64,000 nucleotides of DNA from Citrobacter gillenii (lineage in GTDB: Bacteria > Pseudomonadota > Gammaproteobacteria > Enterobacterales > Enterobacteriaceae), in the NCBI RefSeq assembly GCF_013337685.1, contig NZ_SUQN01000001.1, positions 248,001-312,000 on the forward strand. The letters are read 5' to 3'. The position numbers and the translations under genes were made by a program. The notes beneath the pieces were generated by a model that did not search any database, was not told the DNA's origin, and worked only from the letters and a program-made list of their open reading frames with translations. Below, piece by piece: positions 1 through 9,792 of the stretch; position 1 is the first letter of the stretch; each line of letters begins with the position of its first letter.

Positions 1-765
1 GAAGAAGCCACCAATGCGGGTTGCCTGGTGATTGACAGCAGCGGTTTGTTTGCGCTTGAGCCGGACGTCCCGCTGGTGGTACCGGACGTGAACCCGTTCG
101 TACTGGCAGATTACCGCAACCGCAACGTGATTGCGGTCCCTGGCAGCCTGACCAGCCAACTGTTGTCTGCATTGAAACCGTTGATTGACGACGGTGGCCT
201 TTCGCGTATTACGGTGACCAATATTATCTCAGCTTCCGCTCATGGCAAAAAAGCGGTAGATGCGCTGGCCGGGCAAAGTGCGAAACTGCTCAACGGTATT
301 CCGATTGATGACGACGATTTCTTTGGCCGTCAACTGGCGTTCAACATGCTGCCGTTGCTGCCAGACCGCGAAGGCAGTGTGCGTGAAGAGCGTCGTATCG
401 TTGATGAAGTGCGTAAAATCATGCAGGACGAGGGGCTGATGATCTCCGCCAGCATCGTACAGTCGCCGGTGTTCTACGGTCATGCGCAAATGGTGAGCTT
501 TGAAGCATTACGTCCGCTGGCAGCAGAAGAAGCGCGCGATGCGTTTGAGCGCGGTGAGGACATTGTGCTGTCGGAAGCGACCGATTTCCCAACCCAGGTC
601 AGCGATGCGTCGGGTAGCCCACATCTTTCGGTAGGCTGCGTGCACAATGATTACGGTATGCCAGAACAGGTACAGTTTTGGTCTGTAGCAGACAACGTAC
701 GCTTTGGCGGCGCGTTGATGGCGGTGAAAATCGCTGAAAAACTGGTGCAGGAGTATATGTACTAA
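1..765 (+). CDS. usg: USG-1 protein, aspartate-semialdehyde dehydrogenase-like (5' partial)
   Basis: The reading frame is open from base 1, so the gene starts before the window and only its C-terminal part (about 254 codons) is visible. It resembles the enterobacterial Usg protein, a paralogue of aspartate-semialdehyde dehydrogenase whose own role is not established. The dimerisation/catalytic-fold half is present, including the segment [18 protein letters not shown] and the terminal helix [18 protein letters not shown]. Its TAA stop shares one base with the truA ATG, so the two genes are probably translationally coupled, as in E. coli. The family call rests on order and recalled sequence similarity. 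Enzymatic activity is not claimed. Confidence 0.9.
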   Translation, partial: EEATNAGCLVIDSSGLFALEPDVPLVVPDVNPFVLADYRNRNVIAVPGSLTSQLLSALKPLIDDGGLSRITVTNIISASAHGKKAVDALAGQSAKLLNGIPIDDDDFFGRQLAFNMLPLLPDREGSVREERRIVDEVRKIMQDEGLMISASIVQSPVFYGHAQMVSFEALRPLAAEEARDAFERGEDIVLSEATDFPTQVSDASGSPHLSVGCVHNDYGMPEQVQFWSVADNVRFGGALMAVKIAEKLVQEYMY

Positions 766-1577
766 TGTCTGACCTGCAACAGCTGCCCGTCCATAAAATT
801 GCGCTGGGTATTGAGTATGATGGCAGCAAATATTATGGCTGGCAGCGCCAGAACGAAGTTCGCAGCGTTCAGGAAAAGCTGGAAAAAGCACTTTCGCAGG
901 TCGCCAATGAACGCATCACGGTATTTTGTGCCGGGCGTACCGATGCTGGCGTTCATGGTACGGGCCAGGTGGTGCACTTTGAGACCACCGCGCAACGTAA
1001 AGATGCGGCATGGACGCTGGGGGTAAATGCGAATTTACCTGGTGACATTGCCGTGCGTTGGGTGAAAGCTGTACCGGATGATTTTCATGCGCGGTTTAGC
1101 GCCACGGCGCGCCGCTACCGTTATATCATCTACAATCATCGGTTGCGCCCAGCAGTTCTGGGTAAAGGCGTGACGCATTACTATGAGCCGTTGGATGCTG
1201 AACGTATGCATCGCGCGGCCCAATGCCTGATTGGGGAGAATGATTTCACCTCGTTTCGGGCAGTGCAGTGCCAGTCGCGCACACCGTGGCGTAACGTGAT
1301 GCACATTAACGTGACGCGTCATGGTCCTTATGTGGTGGTAGATATTAAAGCGAATGCCTTTGTACATCATATGGTCAGGAATATTGTTGGCAGCCTGATG
1401 GAAGTAGGTGCCCACAACCAGCCGGAGAGCTGGATAGCAGAACTGTTAGCGGCGAAGGACAGAACGCTGGCAGCGGCAACGGCGAAAGCGGAAGGTTTGT
1501 ATCTGGTGGCGGTAGATTACCCCGACCGGTTTGACCTGCCAAAACCGCCGATGGGCCCGCTATTTCTGGCGGACTAA
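765..1577 (+). CDS. truA: tRNA pseudouridine(38-40) synthase
   Basis: TruA converts U38, U39 and U40 of tRNA anticodon arms to pseudouridine in the cytoplasm. The 270-residue length equals that of the E. coli enzyme. The catalytic aspartate is D60 in the motif [13 protein letters not shown]. The C-terminal [17 protein letters not shown] block characteristic of TruA is present around residues 193-209. The start ATG overlaps the usg stop by one base. dedA follows after 23 bases, so usg-truA-dedA probably forms one transcription unit. Confidence 0.97.
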   Translation: MSDLQQLPVHKIALGIEYDGSKYYGWQRQNEVRSVQEKLEKALSQVANERITVFCAGRTDAGVHGTGQVVHFETTAQRKDAAWTLGVNANLPGDIAVRWVKAVPDDFHARFSATARRYRYIIYNHRLRPAVLGKGVTHYYEPLDAERMHRAAQCLIGENDFTSFRAVQCQSRTPWRNVMHINVTRHGPYVVVDIKANAFVHHMVRNIVGSLMEVGAHNQPESWIAELLAAKDRTLAAATAKAEGLYLVAVDYPDRFDLPKPPMGPLFLAD

Positions 1578-1600
1578 TTTGAGTCGTATAAAGGCATACT

Positions 1601-2260
1601 ATGGAACTGATTTACTTTCTTATTGATTTTATCCTGCACATTGATGTGCACCTGGCGGAGTTGGTCGCGGAATACGGTGTCTGGGTATATGCCATTCTGT
1701 TTCTGATCCTGTTCTGTGAAACCGGACTGGTGGTTACGCCGTTCCTGCCGGGAGATTCGCTGCTGTTTGTCGCAGGCGCGCTTTCTGCATTGCCCACTAA
1801 TGATTTAAATGTCCATCTGATGGTGGCGTTAATGATCGTGGCGGCAATCGTGGGCGATGCGGTGAACTACACTATCGGTCGGGTGTTCGGCGAAAGGCTG
1901 TTCAGCAATCCGAACTCGAAAATTTTCCGTCGCAGCTATCTGGATAAAACCCACGCGTTCTATGAGCGTCATGGCGGTAAAACCATTATTCTGGCGCGTT
2001 TTGTCCCTATCGTACGCACATTTGCACCGTTTGTTGCCGGTATGGGACACATGTCCTACCGTCATTTTGCACTGTTTAACGTAGCGGGCGCGCTGCTGTG
2101 GGTATTACTGTTCACCTACGCAGGCTATCTGTTTGGCGATCTGCCGGTGGTGCAGGAAAACCTGAAATTATTGATTGTGGCGATTATCGTCCTCTCCGTA
2201 TTGCCTGGTGTTATCGAAGTGATTCGTCACAAACGCGCAGCATCAAGGGCGCAAAAATAG
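1601..2260 (+). CDS. dedA: DedA family inner membrane protein
   Basis: This 219-residue polytopic membrane protein belongs to the DedA/VTT (SNARE-associated) family. In enterobacteria, family members support envelope integrity and proton-motive-force homeostasis and act in undecaprenyl-phosphate or lipid recycling; the exact substrate of this paralogue is uncertain. The sequence shows the family signature [20 protein letters not shown] near residues 41-60 (a reentrant loop with FLPGD) and a second conserved block [20 protein letters not shown]. Hydrophobic helices lie at about 30-45, 78-95, 150-172 and 187-205, and the tail is basic ([11 protein letters not shown]). It lies between truA and accD, as in E. 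coli. Confidence 0.95.
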   Translation: MELIYFLIDFILHIDVHLAELVAEYGVWVYAILFLILFCETGLVVTPFLPGDSLLFVAGALSALPTNDLNVHLMVALMIVAAIVGDAVNYTIGRVFGERLFSNPNSKIFRRSYLDKTHAFYERHGGKTIILARFVPIVRTFAPFVAGMGHMSYRHFALFNVAGALLWVLLFTYAGYLFGDLPVVQENLKLLIVAIIVLSVLPGVIEVIRHKRAASRAQK

Positions 2261-2409
2261 AAAGTAACTCAGCGGTTCGACCACTTTTTTGTCCAAAGTT
2301 TCGGGCTGTTATGTTTTAATGTGCAACATTCATGGTCTGTTGGGGGCAAAAATGGCATTATGCGCCCCTTATAACAAAGCTGACTAAGGTTCAGGCAGAA
2401 AGGTCACCA
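2261..2409. promoter_or_regulatory. dedA-accD intergenic region, presumed accD promoter and leader
   Basis: This 149-base spacer is AT-rich in its first half and should contain the accD promoter. I did not find a clear -35/-10 pair. An in-frame upstream start exists at 2332, but the E. coli-length accD start at 2410 has a good Shine-Dalgarno-like AAAGG at 2400-2404, so the upstream in-frame codons are treated as leader. Confidence 0.4.
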
Positions 2410-3324
2410 ATGAGCTGGATTGAACGAATTAAAAGCAATATTACTCCCACCCGCAAGGCAAGCATTCCTGAAGGGGTGTGGACCAAGTGTGATAGCTGCG
2501 GTCAGGTATTATACCGTGCTGAGCTGGAACGTAATCTTGAGGTCTGTCCGAAGTGTGACCATCATATGCGCATGTCGGCGCGCAATCGCCTGCATAGCCT
2601 GTTAGATGAAGGTTCTCTTGTGGAGTTGGGTAGCGAGCTTGAGCCGAAAGACCTGCTGAAGTTTCGTGACTCCAAGAAGTATAAAGACAGACTGGCTTCT
2701 GCGCAGAAAGAAACCGGTGAAAAAGATGCGCTGGTAGTAATGAAAGGCACGCTTCACGGTATGCCGGTCGTTGCAGCCGCATTCGAGTTCGCGTTTATGG
2801 GCGGCTCCATGGGTTCTGTGGTTGGCGCACGTTTTGTTCGTGCCGTTGAGCAGGCGCTGGAAGACAATTGTCCGCTGATCTGCTTCTCCGCTTCCGGCGG
2901 GGCGCGCATGCAGGAAGCGCTGATGTCGCTGATGCAGATGGCTAAAACCTCTGCGGCGCTGGCAAAAATGCAGGAACGCGGTTTACCGTATATCTCTGTA
3001 CTGACTGACCCAACCATGGGCGGTGTTTCCGCAAGTTTCGCGATGCTGGGCGACCTCAACATTGCTGAACCGAAAGCACTGATTGGCTTTGCCGGTCCAC
3101 GTGTTATCGAGCAAACCGTACGTGAAAAACTGCCGCCGGGATTCCAGCGCAGTGAATTCCTGATTGAAAAAGGCGCTATCGATATGATCGTCCGCCGTCC
3201 GGAAATGCGCCTGAAACTGGCGAGCGTTCTGGCGAAGCTGATGAATCTTCCGGCGCCGAATCCGGATGAGCCGACTGAAGGCGTAGTGGTACCTCCGGTA
3301 CCCGATCAGGAATCAGAGGCCTGA
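2410..3324 (+). CDS. accD: acetyl-CoA carboxylase carboxyltransferase subunit beta
   Basis: AccD pairs with AccA to form the carboxyltransferase, which moves CO2 from carboxybiotin to acetyl-CoA to give malonyl-CoA, the first step of fatty-acid synthesis. The N-terminal zinc ribbon is visible as C27, C30, C46 and C49 (CDSC and CPKC); in E. coli this domain also binds mRNA. The crotonase-fold carboxyltransferase domain follows, with [19 protein letters not shown] and the oxyanion-type glycines in [11 protein letters not shown] chose ATG 2410 because it gives 304 residues, the E. coli length, and sits behind AAAGGTCACC. An ERIC element and a hairpin terminator follow the stop. Confidence 0.97.
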   Translation: MSWIERIKSNITPTRKASIPEGVWTKCDSCGQVLYRAELERNLEVCPKCDHHMRMSARNRLHSLLDEGSLVELGSELEPKDLLKFRDSKKYKDRLASAQKETGEKDALVVMKGTLHGMPVVAAAFEFAFMGGSMGSVVGARFVRAVEQALEDNCPLICFSASGGARMQEALMSLMQMAKTSAALAKMQERGLPYISVLTDPTMGGVSASFAMLGDLNIAEPKALIGFAGPRVIEQTVREKLPPGFQRSEFLIEKGAIDMIVRRPEMRLKLASVLAKLMNLPAPNPDEPTEGVVVPPVPDQESEA

Positions 3325-3330
3325 TAACGG

Positions 3331-3448
3331 ACTCTATGGATTTCGCGTCGCAGGAAGACGGTGAGTGATTCCCGATGAGCTTACACCGCTAAGTGATTCG
3401 GGGGAGCGAGCACAGCCAACGCGCCTGCAACGTGAAAGACGACGAGTA
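3331..3448. repeat. ERIC (IRU) element between accD and folC
   Basis: The core GAGTGATTCCCGATGAGCTT, then CTAAGTGATTCGGGGGAGCG, then GCACAGCCAACGCGCCTGCA, is a diverged copy of the enterobacterial repetitive intergenic consensus. That consensus is a roughly 127-bp imperfect palindrome with central GTGAATCCCC...AAGTGACTGGGGTGAGCG. The outer arms (TCGCAGGAAGACGG and CTGCAACGTGAAAGACGA) are also recognisable. It lies wholly between genes. Confidence 0.8.
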
Positions 3449-3449
3449 G

Positions 3450-3486
3450 AAAAGGGCAGGCCGGTTGGCGCTGCCCTTTTGCTTTT
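3450..3486 (+). terminator. rho-independent terminator after accD
   Basis: A 10-bp perfect stem, AAAAGGGCAG at 3450-3459 paired with CTGCCCTTTT at 3471-3480, is followed by GCTTTTATT. It is placed to end accD transcription just before folC. Confidence 0.75.
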
Positions 3487-3512
3487 ATTAACGTGACGAA
3501 TTGACAGGCATC

Positions 3513-4781
3513 ATGGACAATAAACGTATTCCCCAAGCCGCGTCGCCCCTGGCGTCGTGGCTTTCTTATCTGGAAAACCTGCACAGTAAAACCATCGATC
3601 TCGGCCTCGAGCGCGTCAGCCAGGTTGCACGAAATCTGGGTGTGCTGAAACCCGCGCCGTTTGTTTTCACGGTGGCAGGCACCAACGGTAAGGGTACAAC
3701 CTGCCGTACGCTGGAATCCGTACTGACCGCGGCGGGATATAAAGTCGGGGTATACAGTTCTCCTCATCTGGTGCGCTACACGGAACGTGTTCGCGTGCAG
3801 GGGCGTGAACTCGCGGAATCTGCCCATACTGCCTCGTTTGCCGAGATTGAAGCCGCACGCGGTGATATTTCGCTGAGCTATTTTGAATACGGTACGCTGT
3901 CGGCGCTGTGGTTATTTAAGCAGGCTAAGCTTGATGTGGTGATTCTGGAAGTCGGCCTGGGCGGGCGCCTTGATGCTACCAATATCGTTGATGCTGATGT
4001 CGCCGTAGTCACCAGTATTGCGCTTGACCATACTGACTGGCTGGGGCCGGATCGCGAAAGCATTGGTCGTGAGAAGGCCGGGATCTTCCGCGCTGAAAAA
4101 CCGGCCATTGTCGGTGAACCGGAAATGCCTTACACCATTGCCGATGTGGCACAAGAGACCGGGGCTATTTTGCAGCGCTGTGGCGTCGACTGGCGCTATA
4201 CGGTGACGGAAAGCGACTGGTCCTTTACCGACAGTCACGGTACGCTGATGCATCTTCCGTTACCTCAGGTGCCGCAACCGAATGCCGCCACGGCGTTGGC
4301 TGCGCTACGGGCAAGCGGACTTGATGTTAGCGAGCAAGCGATTCGTGAGGGGATTGAGCAGGCCATTTTACCGGGGCGTTTCCAGATTGTGAGCGAATCG
4401 CCGCGCGTTATTTTTGATGTCGCACATAACCCTCATGCAGCAGAATATCTGACCGGGCGTCTGAAAAAGTTAGTGAAAAACGGGCGCGTGCTTGCGGTTA
4501 TCGGTATGCTACATGATAAAGACATTGCCGGTACGCTGGCCTGGCTGAAAAGTGTGGTAAACGCGTGGTATTGTGCGCCCCTGGAAGGGCCGCGAGGCGC
4601 GACGGCAGAACAACTGCTGGAACATCTGGGAACAGGTGAAGCCTATGATAGCGTGGCGCAGGCATGGCGTGCGGCGTTGGCAGATGCAAAACCAGAAGAT
4701 ACCGTGTTGGTGTGTGGATCGTTTCACACTGTCGCACATGTCATGGAAGTGATAGACGTGGGGAGAAGCGGTGGCGAGTAA
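3513..4781 (+). CDS. folC: dihydrofolate synthase / folylpolyglutamate synthase
   Basis: FolC is bifunctional. It adds glutamate to dihydropteroate to make dihydrofolate, then extends the polyglutamate tail of folates, using ATP. The Mur-ligase-type P-loop AGTNGKGTT is at residues 55-63, and the family segments SSPHLVRYTERV and GLGGRLDATN follow. ATG 3513 gives 422 residues, the same as E. coli FolC; a TTG at 3501 would only add MTGI. The last codons overlap the GTG start of dedD by 11 bases, so the two are translationally coupled. Confidence 0.96.
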   Translation: MDNKRIPQAASPLASWLSYLENLHSKTIDLGLERVSQVARNLGVLKPAPFVFTVAGTNGKGTTCRTLESVLTAAGYKVGVYSSPHLVRYTERVRVQGRELAESAHTASFAEIEAARGDISLSYFEYGTLSALWLFKQAKLDVVILEVGLGGRLDATNIVDADVAVVTSIALDHTDWLGPDRESIGREKAGIFRAEKPAIVGEPEMPYTIADVAQETGAILQRCGVDWRYTVTESDWSFTDSHGTLMHLPLPQVPQPNAATALAALRASGLDVSEQAIREGIEQAILPGRFQIVSESPRVIFDVAHNPHAAEYLTGRLKKLVKNGRVLAVIGMLHDKDIAGTLAWLKSVVNAWYCAPLEGPRGATAEQLLEHLGTGEAYDSVAQAWRAALADAKPEDTVLVCGSFHTVAHVMEVIDVGRSGGE

Positions 4782-5442
4782 GTTTCAGAATCGATTAGTC
4801 GGCACAATTGTGCTGGTTGCGCTCGGGGTGATTGTGCTTCCTGGGCTGCTTGACGGGCAGAAAAAACATTATCAGGATGAGTTCGCGGCCATTCCGTTGG
4901 TGCCAAAACCTGGTGACCGCGATGAGCCGGATATGATGCCTGCTGCCACGCAGGCGCTGCCGACGCAGCCGCCGGAAGGTGCAGCAGAAGAGGTGCGTGC
5001 GGGCGATGCTGCCGCGCCGTCGTTGGATCCGTCGCGCCTGCCGGTGGCTAACGGCGCGGAGCTTGATCCTATTCCTGCGCCGGTCGAGCAACCTAAACCT
5101 AAACCGAAGCCACAACCTGTTGTTGCGACGCCAGTGCCAACACCGGCCGCCCCTGCACCTGCACCGAAACCGGTTGTCGCAGAAGCGCCGGCACCGACCG
5201 GCAAAGCGTATGTTGTGCAACTGGGTGCGCTGAAAAATGCGGACAAGGTCAATGAGATCGTGGGTAAACTTCGCGGTGCGGGTTTCCGGGTATTTACTTC
5301 CCCGTCCACGCCGGTACAGGGTAAAATAACCCGTATTCTCGTTGGGCCTGACGCCTCCAGAGATAAGCTGAAAAATTCGCTTGGCGAACTGCAGAAGATC
5401 TCCGGCTTGAGTGGGGTCGTGATGGGGTATACCCCTAATTAA
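4771..5442 (+). CDS. dedD: cell division protein DedD, SPOR-domain membrane protein
   Basis: DedD is a bitopic inner-membrane protein recruited to the septal ring by its SPOR domain, which binds denuded peptidoglycan. The 223-residue product has one membrane helix near residues 9-29 (GTIVLVALGVIVLPGLL) and a long periplasmic linker rich in proline, alanine and lysine (about 85-145, with PKPKPKPQP and TPAAPAPAPKP). The C-terminal SPOR domain starts at about residue 146 (KAYVVQLGALKNADKVNEIV). The GTG start at 4771 lies inside the end of folC behind GGGGAGAAG. The linker is low-complexity and is the least conserved part. Confidence 0.95.
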   Translation: MASKFQNRLVGTIVLVALGVIVLPGLLDGQKKHYQDEFAAIPLVPKPGDRDEPDMMPAATQALPTQPPEGAAEEVRAGDAAAPSLDPSRLPVANGAELDPIPAPVEQPKPKPKPQPVVATPVPTPAAPAPAPKPVVAEAPAPTGKAYVVQLGALKNADKVNEIVGKLRGAGFRVFTSPSTPVQGKITRILVGPDASRDKLKNSLGELQKISGLSGVVMGYTPN

Positions 5443-5450
5443 GGGGACGT

Positions 5451-5526
5451 TGCCTGATGGCGCTGCGCTCTACGGCGCTACGCTTAGGTAGGCCGGATAA
5501 GGTGTTTACACCGCCATCCGGCAGTG
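5451..5526. repeat. REP/BIME element after dedD
   Basis: TGCCTGATGGCGCTGCGCT and the opposing GTAGGCCGGATAAGGTG...CCGCCATCCGGCA are inverted REP (palindromic unit) copies forming a small BIME between dedD and the cvpA promoter. Confidence 0.85.
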
Positions 5527-5604
5527 CCCAAAGAGGCAAAAAGTTAGATGGCGTTGAAGATTTTTTCAGCGCCATTTTTATTTACGCGTGGAAAGGAAAT
5601 CCCT

Positions 5605-5633
5605 ACGCAAACGTTTTCTTTTTCTGTTAGAAT
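5605..5633 (+). promoter_or_regulatory. cvpA-purF promoter with PurR operator
   Basis: ACGCAAACGTTTTCTT at 5605-5620 matches the 16-bp PUR box (ACGCAAACGTTTGCGT) at 13 of 16 positions. Eight bases further on is TGTTAGAAT (5625-5633), an extended -10 element (TGn plus TAGAAT). With 17-bp spacing the -35 hexamer falls on the first six bases of the PUR box, so bound PurR should block RNA polymerase. This matches known PurR-hypoxanthine repression of cvpA-purF in E. coli. Confidence 0.85.
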
Positions 5634-5676
5634 GCGCCCCGAACAGGACGACAGGGCGTAAAATCGTGGGACATAT

Positions 5677-6165
5677 ATGGTCTGGATTGATTACGCCATT
5701 ATCGCGGTGATTGGTTTTTCCTGTCTGGTTAGCCTGATCCGTGGCTTTGTTCGTGAAGCATTATCGTTGGTGACTTGGGGTTGTGCTTTCTTTGTCGCCA
5801 GCCATTACTACACTTACCTGTCTGTCTGGTTTACGGGCTTTGAAGACGAACTGGTTCGAAATGGGATTGCTATCGCGATACTGTTTATCGCGACACTTAT
5901 CGTCGGCGCTATCGTTAACTTTGTGATAGGCCAACTGGTGGAGAAAACAGGTCTGTCGGGTACCGACAGGGTGTTGGGGATCTGCTTCGGTGCTTTGCGC
6001 GGAGCGTTGATCGTCGCCGCCATACTGTTCTTTCTCGATACGTTTACCGGTGTGTCGAAAAGTGAAGACTGGAGTAAGTCGCAGCTGATCCCGCAGTTCA
6101 GTTTCATCATCAGATGGTTCTTTGACTATCTGCAAAGCTCGTCAAGTTTCTTGCCCAAAGTATAA
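5677..6165 (+). CDS. cvpA: colicin V production family membrane protein
   Basis: CvpA is a small inner-membrane protein, first named for its need in colicin V production and later linked to envelope stress and bile resistance; its molecular activity is unknown. The 162 residues equal the E. coli length. Four hydrophobic helices are visible at about 5-22, 28-45, 62-84 and 101-120, with the family motif VSLIRGFVREALSLVTWG near residues 18-35. It is the first gene of the PurR-controlled unit with purF, 33 bases downstream. Confidence 0.95.
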   Translation: MVWIDYAIIAVIGFSCLVSLIRGFVREALSLVTWGCAFFVASHYYTYLSVWFTGFEDELVRNGIAIAILFIATLIVGAIVNFVIGQLVEKTGLSGTDRVLGICFGALRGALIVAAILFFLDTFTGVSKSEDWSKSQLIPQFSFIIRWFFDYLQSSSSFLPKV

Positions 6166-6198
6166 ATTTTGGGTCGTTGCTGAACGAGGAAAAGACGT

Positions 6199-7716
6199 AT
6201 GTGCGGTATTGTCGGTATCGCCGGTGTTATGCCGGTAAACCAGTCGATTTATGACGCGTTAACGGTGCTCCAGCATCGTGGCCAGGATGCCGCTGGCATC
6301 ATCACCATTGATGCCAACAACTGCTTCCGCTTGCGAAAAGCGAACGGCATGGTGAGCGACATTTTTGAAGCTCGCCATATGCAGCGTTTGCAGGGCAATA
6401 TGGGCATCGGTCATGTGCGTTATCCAACTGCTGGCAGCTCCAGCGCCTCCGAAGCTCAACCTTTTTATGTCAACTCACCGTACGGGATCACGCTTGCCCA
6501 CAACGGCAACCTGACCAACGCCCATGAGCTGCGTAAAAAGCTGTTTGAAGAAAAGCGCCGCCACATCAACACCACTTCCGATTCAGAAATCCTGCTGAAT
6601 ATTTTCGCCAGTGAGCTGGATAACTTCCGCCACTATCCGCTGGAAGCGGACAATATTTTTGCCGCGATCGCCGCGACGAACCGCCAGATCCGTGGTGCCT
6701 ATGCCTGTGTAGCGATGATTATCGGCCACGGTATGGTTGCCTTCCGCGACCCTAACGGTATCCGTCCGTTGGTGCTGGGTAAACGCGATATTGGTGATGG
6801 CCGCACCGAGTATATGGTGGCTTCTGAAAGCGTGGCGCTGGATACCCTTGGCTTTGAATTTCTGCGCGACGTTGCGCCGGGTGAAGCGGTCTATATCACT
6901 GAAAAAGGCAACTTGTTTACCCGTCAGTGTGCGGATAATCCGGTCAGCAACCCGTGCCTGTTTGAGTACGTTTACTTTGCGCGTCCTGATTCGTTCATCG
7001 ACAAGATTTCCGTCTACAGCGCCCGCGTGAATATGGGCACCAAGCTTGGCGAAAAAATTGCTCGTGAGTGGGAAGATCTGGACATCGATGTGGTGATCCC
7101 TATTCCGGAAACCTCGTGCGATATCGCGCTGGAAATTGCCCGGATTCTCGGTAAACCGTACCGTCAGGGCTTTGTGAAAAACCGATACGTCGGCCGTACC
7201 TTTATCATGCCGGGTCAGCAACTGCGTCGTAAATCTGTGCGTCGTAAGCTGAATGCCAACCGTGCTGAATTCCGCGATAAGAACGTGCTGTTGGTAGACG
7301 ATTCCATCGTGCGCGGGACCACCTCTGAACAAATTATTGAGATGGCGCGTGAAGCCGGGGCGAAGAAAGTGTACCTGGCCTCTGCGGCACCGGAAATACG
7401 CTTCCCGAACGTCTATGGTATTGATATGCCGACGGCGACGGAGCTGATCGCTCATGGCCGCGAAGTTGACGAGATCCGCCAAATCATCGGCGCTGACGGT
7501 CTTATCTTCCAGGATCTGAACGATCTGATCGAAGCCGTCCGCGCAGAGAATCCGGATATTCAGCAGTTTGAATGTTCCGTGTTCAACGGCGTGTACGTCA
7601 CCAAAGACGTTGACCAACAGTACCTCGATTTCCTCGATTCCCTGCGCAATGATGACGCTAAAGCGGTATTGCGTCAGAATGAAGCGGAAAACCTCGAGAT
7701 GCACAACGAAGGGTAA
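6199..7716 (+). CDS. purF: amidophosphoribosyltransferase
   Basis: PurF catalyses the committed step of purine synthesis: glutamine plus PRPP gives 5-phosphoribosylamine. The N-terminal Ntn glutaminase domain begins MCGIVGIAG, so Cys2 becomes the N-terminal nucleophile after removal of Met. The phosphoribosyltransferase domain carries the PRPP loop [14 protein letters not shown] at residues 363-376. The length is 505 residues, the same as E. coli. It is preceded by AACGAGGAAAAGACGT (GAGGA Shine-Dalgarno) and followed by a BIME. Purine nucleotides inhibit the E. coli enzyme; the PurR box lies upstream of cvpA. Confidence 0.98.
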   Translation: MCGIVGIAGVMPVNQSIYDALTVLQHRGQDAAGIITIDANNCFRLRKANGMVSDIFEARHMQRLQGNMGIGHVRYPTAGSSSASEAQPFYVNSPYGITLAHNGNLTNAHELRKKLFEEKRRHINTTSDSEILLNIFASELDNFRHYPLEADNIFAAIAATNRQIRGAYACVAMIIGHGMVAFRDPNGIRPLVLGKRDIGDGRTEYMVASESVALDTLGFEFLRDVAPGEAVYITEKGNLFTRQCADNPVSNPCLFEYVYFARPDSFIDKISVYSARVNMGTKLGEKIAREWEDLDIDVVIPIPETSCDIALEIARILGKPYRQGFVKNRYVGRTFIMPGQQLRRKSVRRKLNANRAEFRDKNVLLVDDSIVRGTTSEQIIEMAREAGAKKVYLASAAPEIRFPNVYGIDMPTATELIAHGREVDEIRQIIGADGLIFQDLNDLIEAVRAENPDIQQFECSVFNGVYVTKDVDQQYLDFLDSLRNDDAKAVLRQNEAENLEMHNEG

Positions 7717-7725
7717 GTCAGGGCA

Positions 7726-7810
7726 TGCCGGATGGCGACGCTTTGCGTCTTATCCGGCCTATAGTCCACCATCGTTGTAGGCCGGATAAGGCGTAGCCGC
7801 CATCCGGCAT
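7726..7810. repeat. BIME (paired REP) between purF and the GH127 gene
   Basis: Two inverted REP units are visible, TGCCGGATGGCGACGC...TTATCCGGCCTA and TAGGCCGGATAAGGCG...CGCCATCCGGCA, with a short centre. The element sits between two convergent genes (purF and the GH127 gene). It marks the left edge of the accessory cassette and can act as an mRNA 3' stabiliser or terminator for both. Confidence 0.9.
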
Positions 7811-7817
7811 TTTTATG

Positions 7818-9785
7818 TTACGCCTCGTCGACCCAAATCCGCATTTCACCTTCGCCACGATTGGCCCAGCTAAACCACGGAATAAACGTTAAGGTCTGCT
7901 TTTCGACCGTTGTCTGACGGGTATCAAAGCTGTACAGCGGCTTGTCACTCTCAGCGGTCAACACGCGCAGCCCTTCAGCTTGCAGCAACACTTTGCCCTT
8001 CAGCACTCCGACGCCCTGAATTTCACGCAGCTCGCTTGCTTTTGGCAGCGACAGGTTATGCAACTCAGCGCCGTTATCCGCCTGTTCCAGACAGTACACC
8101 AGCGGCCCGCGCTGAATAGCGACCTTGCCCGCAGCGTGGCGCACCAGTGGGTTGGCGTAAACGCGACGGACCGTCATCGGCAGGTTCAGGGTAATGATGT
8201 CACCTTGCTGCCACTGACGGCGCAGATGCAGATAGCCCTTAATCACTCTGCCTTGTGCCGTTTCTCCGTTGACCTGCACGTGCGGTGTTTCGCACCACGC
8301 CGGTAGACGTAGCGCGACGGTATGTTCAACGGTCTTTGGCTGGCTAAAGTGAATAGTGACCCGCTCATCCCATGGATAGTTACCGCTAATGTTCAGCGCC
8401 AGGGTCTGGTCTTTTACGCTGAACTGCGCTTCGCTCCCGGCGTAGAAGTTGATAAACAGCGCGTCCGGTCGCGGGGTGAAAATATAGTGACCAATGGCGA
8501 CCAGCGTGCGGGCGATATTCGGTGGGCAGCAGGCGCAGCCGAACCAGCGCTGGCGCACCGGCTTAATGTGATCGTAAATATGGTTATGTGGAATACTTTT
8601 CGGGTACGTCTCCAGCGGATTGACGTAGAAGAAGTGCTTCCCGTCCAGCGCCATTCCACCCAACACCGTATTGTAAAATGCACGCTCCATGACGTCAGCG
8701 TAGTGCGCATCACCTTCCATTTCCAGCATGCGGCGGGCGAACATCATCAGGCCGATGGAGGCGCAGCTTTCGCCGTAAGCGGTGTCGTTCGGTAAATCGT
8801 AGTCGCTGGTAAAGGCCTCGCCGATGCCCTGCGAGCCGATACCGCCGGTGATGTACATCCGCCGCTGCACCATATTGTTCCAGATGCGCAGGCAGGTTTG
8901 GCGCTTCTCTTCATCCTGGGTGATACGGGCAATGTGCGCCAGTCCGGTCATCAGATACACCGACCGCACTGCATGACCGACCGCTTCATGCTGTTCAGCG
9001 AGCGGTTTGTGCGCATGGGTGTATGTTTTGTCTTTGATCATTCCCGGCCAGGCGTCGCCCCAACCAACCCAGTGTCGGGTACCGCCGCGTTTTTCGAACT
9101 CAATATCGTAATAGTAGGGTTGTTTGCCACGTTCCTCGACGAAATAGCAGGCCAGCGCCTGGTAGCGTGGTTCCTGAGTGGCTTCATACAGACGCATCAA
9201 CGCCAGCTCGATTTCCGGGTGCCCAGGATAGCCGCGCAGTTGGCCTTCTTTGGGACCAAAAACCGTGTCGATGTGATCGGCAAAGCGACAAGCGATGTTC
9301 AGCAGTCGACGTTTTCCGGTGGCGTTGAAGAAGGCGACTGCCGCTTCAAACAGGTGTCCGGCGCAGTAGAGCTCGTGGCATTCGGCGACGTTGGTCCAGC
9401 GCAGCCCTGGCTCCTTTACGGTATACCAGGTGTTGAGATAGCCGTCGTCACACTGCGCCTGAGCCAGCAGCTCAATCACCTCGTCGGCGGTTTTTTCAAG
9501 CATTGCATCTGGCTTCTGGCACAGCGACCAGGCTACGGCTTCCAGCCATTTGGTGACATCGCTGTCCTGGAAGACCATGCCGTAAAACTCGCCGTGTTCC
9601 AGACCGGCGGCGATGCGGTAGTTAGCCAGCGCGTGGCTGGGTTCTGCCTCGGGAATTGTGTCGTTCAGTGCTTCCCATTGGTACGGGATCACTACGTCGC
9701 GAATCAAGCGTTGGTATTCACCCAGAAATGGATCGGTGATGGTGATTCGGTTGAGATCGGCTTCAATCACAGCAGACTGCATCAT
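7818..9785 (-). CDS. GH127 family glycoside hydrolase, putative beta-L-arabinofuranosidase
   Basis: This 655-residue protein matches the GH127 (former DUF1680) family, whose characterised members release L-arabinose from beta-L-arabinofuranosides by a retaining mechanism with a zinc-bound cysteine nucleophile. The key residues are visible. E339 and C341 lie in AYGESCAS, and the C-x-C-C-P-P-N motif contains C419 and C420; by alignment with Bifidobacterium HypBA1, C419 is the nucleophile. An (alpha/alpha)6-barrel region (about 1-430) is followed by beta-sandwich sequence. No signal peptide is seen, so the substrate must be imported. It starts 7 bases after the symporter gene and is probably co-transcribed. 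Exact substrate linkage is inferred from the family only. Confidence 0.85.
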   Translation of the reverse strand: MMQSAVIEADLNRITITDPFLGEYQRLIRDVVIPYQWEALNDTIPEAEPSHALANYRIAAGLEHGEFYGMVFQDSDVTKWLEAVAWSLCQKPDAMLEKTADEVIELLAQAQCDDGYLNTWYTVKEPGLRWTNVAECHELYCAGHLFEAAVAFFNATGKRRLLNIACRFADHIDTVFGPKEGQLRGYPGHPEIELALMRLYEATQEPRYQALACYFVEERGKQPYYYDIEFEKRGGTRHWVGWGDAWPGMIKDKTYTHAHKPLAEQHEAVGHAVRSVYLMTGLAHIARITQDEEKRQTCLRIWNNMVQRRMYITGGIGSQGIGEAFTSDYDLPNDTAYGESCASIGLMMFARRMLEMEGDAHYADVMERAFYNTVLGGMALDGKHFFYVNPLETYPKSIPHNHIYDHIKPVRQRWFGCACCPPNIARTLVAIGHYIFTPRPDALFINFYAGSEAQFSVKDQTLALNISGNYPWDERVTIHFSQPKTVEHTVALRLPAWCETPHVQVNGETAQGRVIKGYLHLRRQWQQGDIITLNLPMTVRRVYANPLVRHAAGKVAIQRGPLVYCLEQADNGAELHNLSLPKASELREIQGVGVLKGKVLLQAEGLRVLTAESDKPLYSFDTRQTTVEKQTLTFIPWFSWANRGEGEMRIWVDEA

Positions 9786-9792
9786 GTATACC

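Noticed and set aside
3337-3450. Small RNA between accD and folC
   Set aside because: The structured sequence is an ERIC copy plus a terminator, which explains the hairpins.
5443-5676. Possible small gene between dedD and cvpA
   Set aside because: The gap is accounted for by a REP element and the PurR-controlled promoter; no frame has a credible start.
6583-7704. 373-codon open frame antisense to purF
   Set aside because: Lies fully opposite purF; composition is that of a reversed coding frame.
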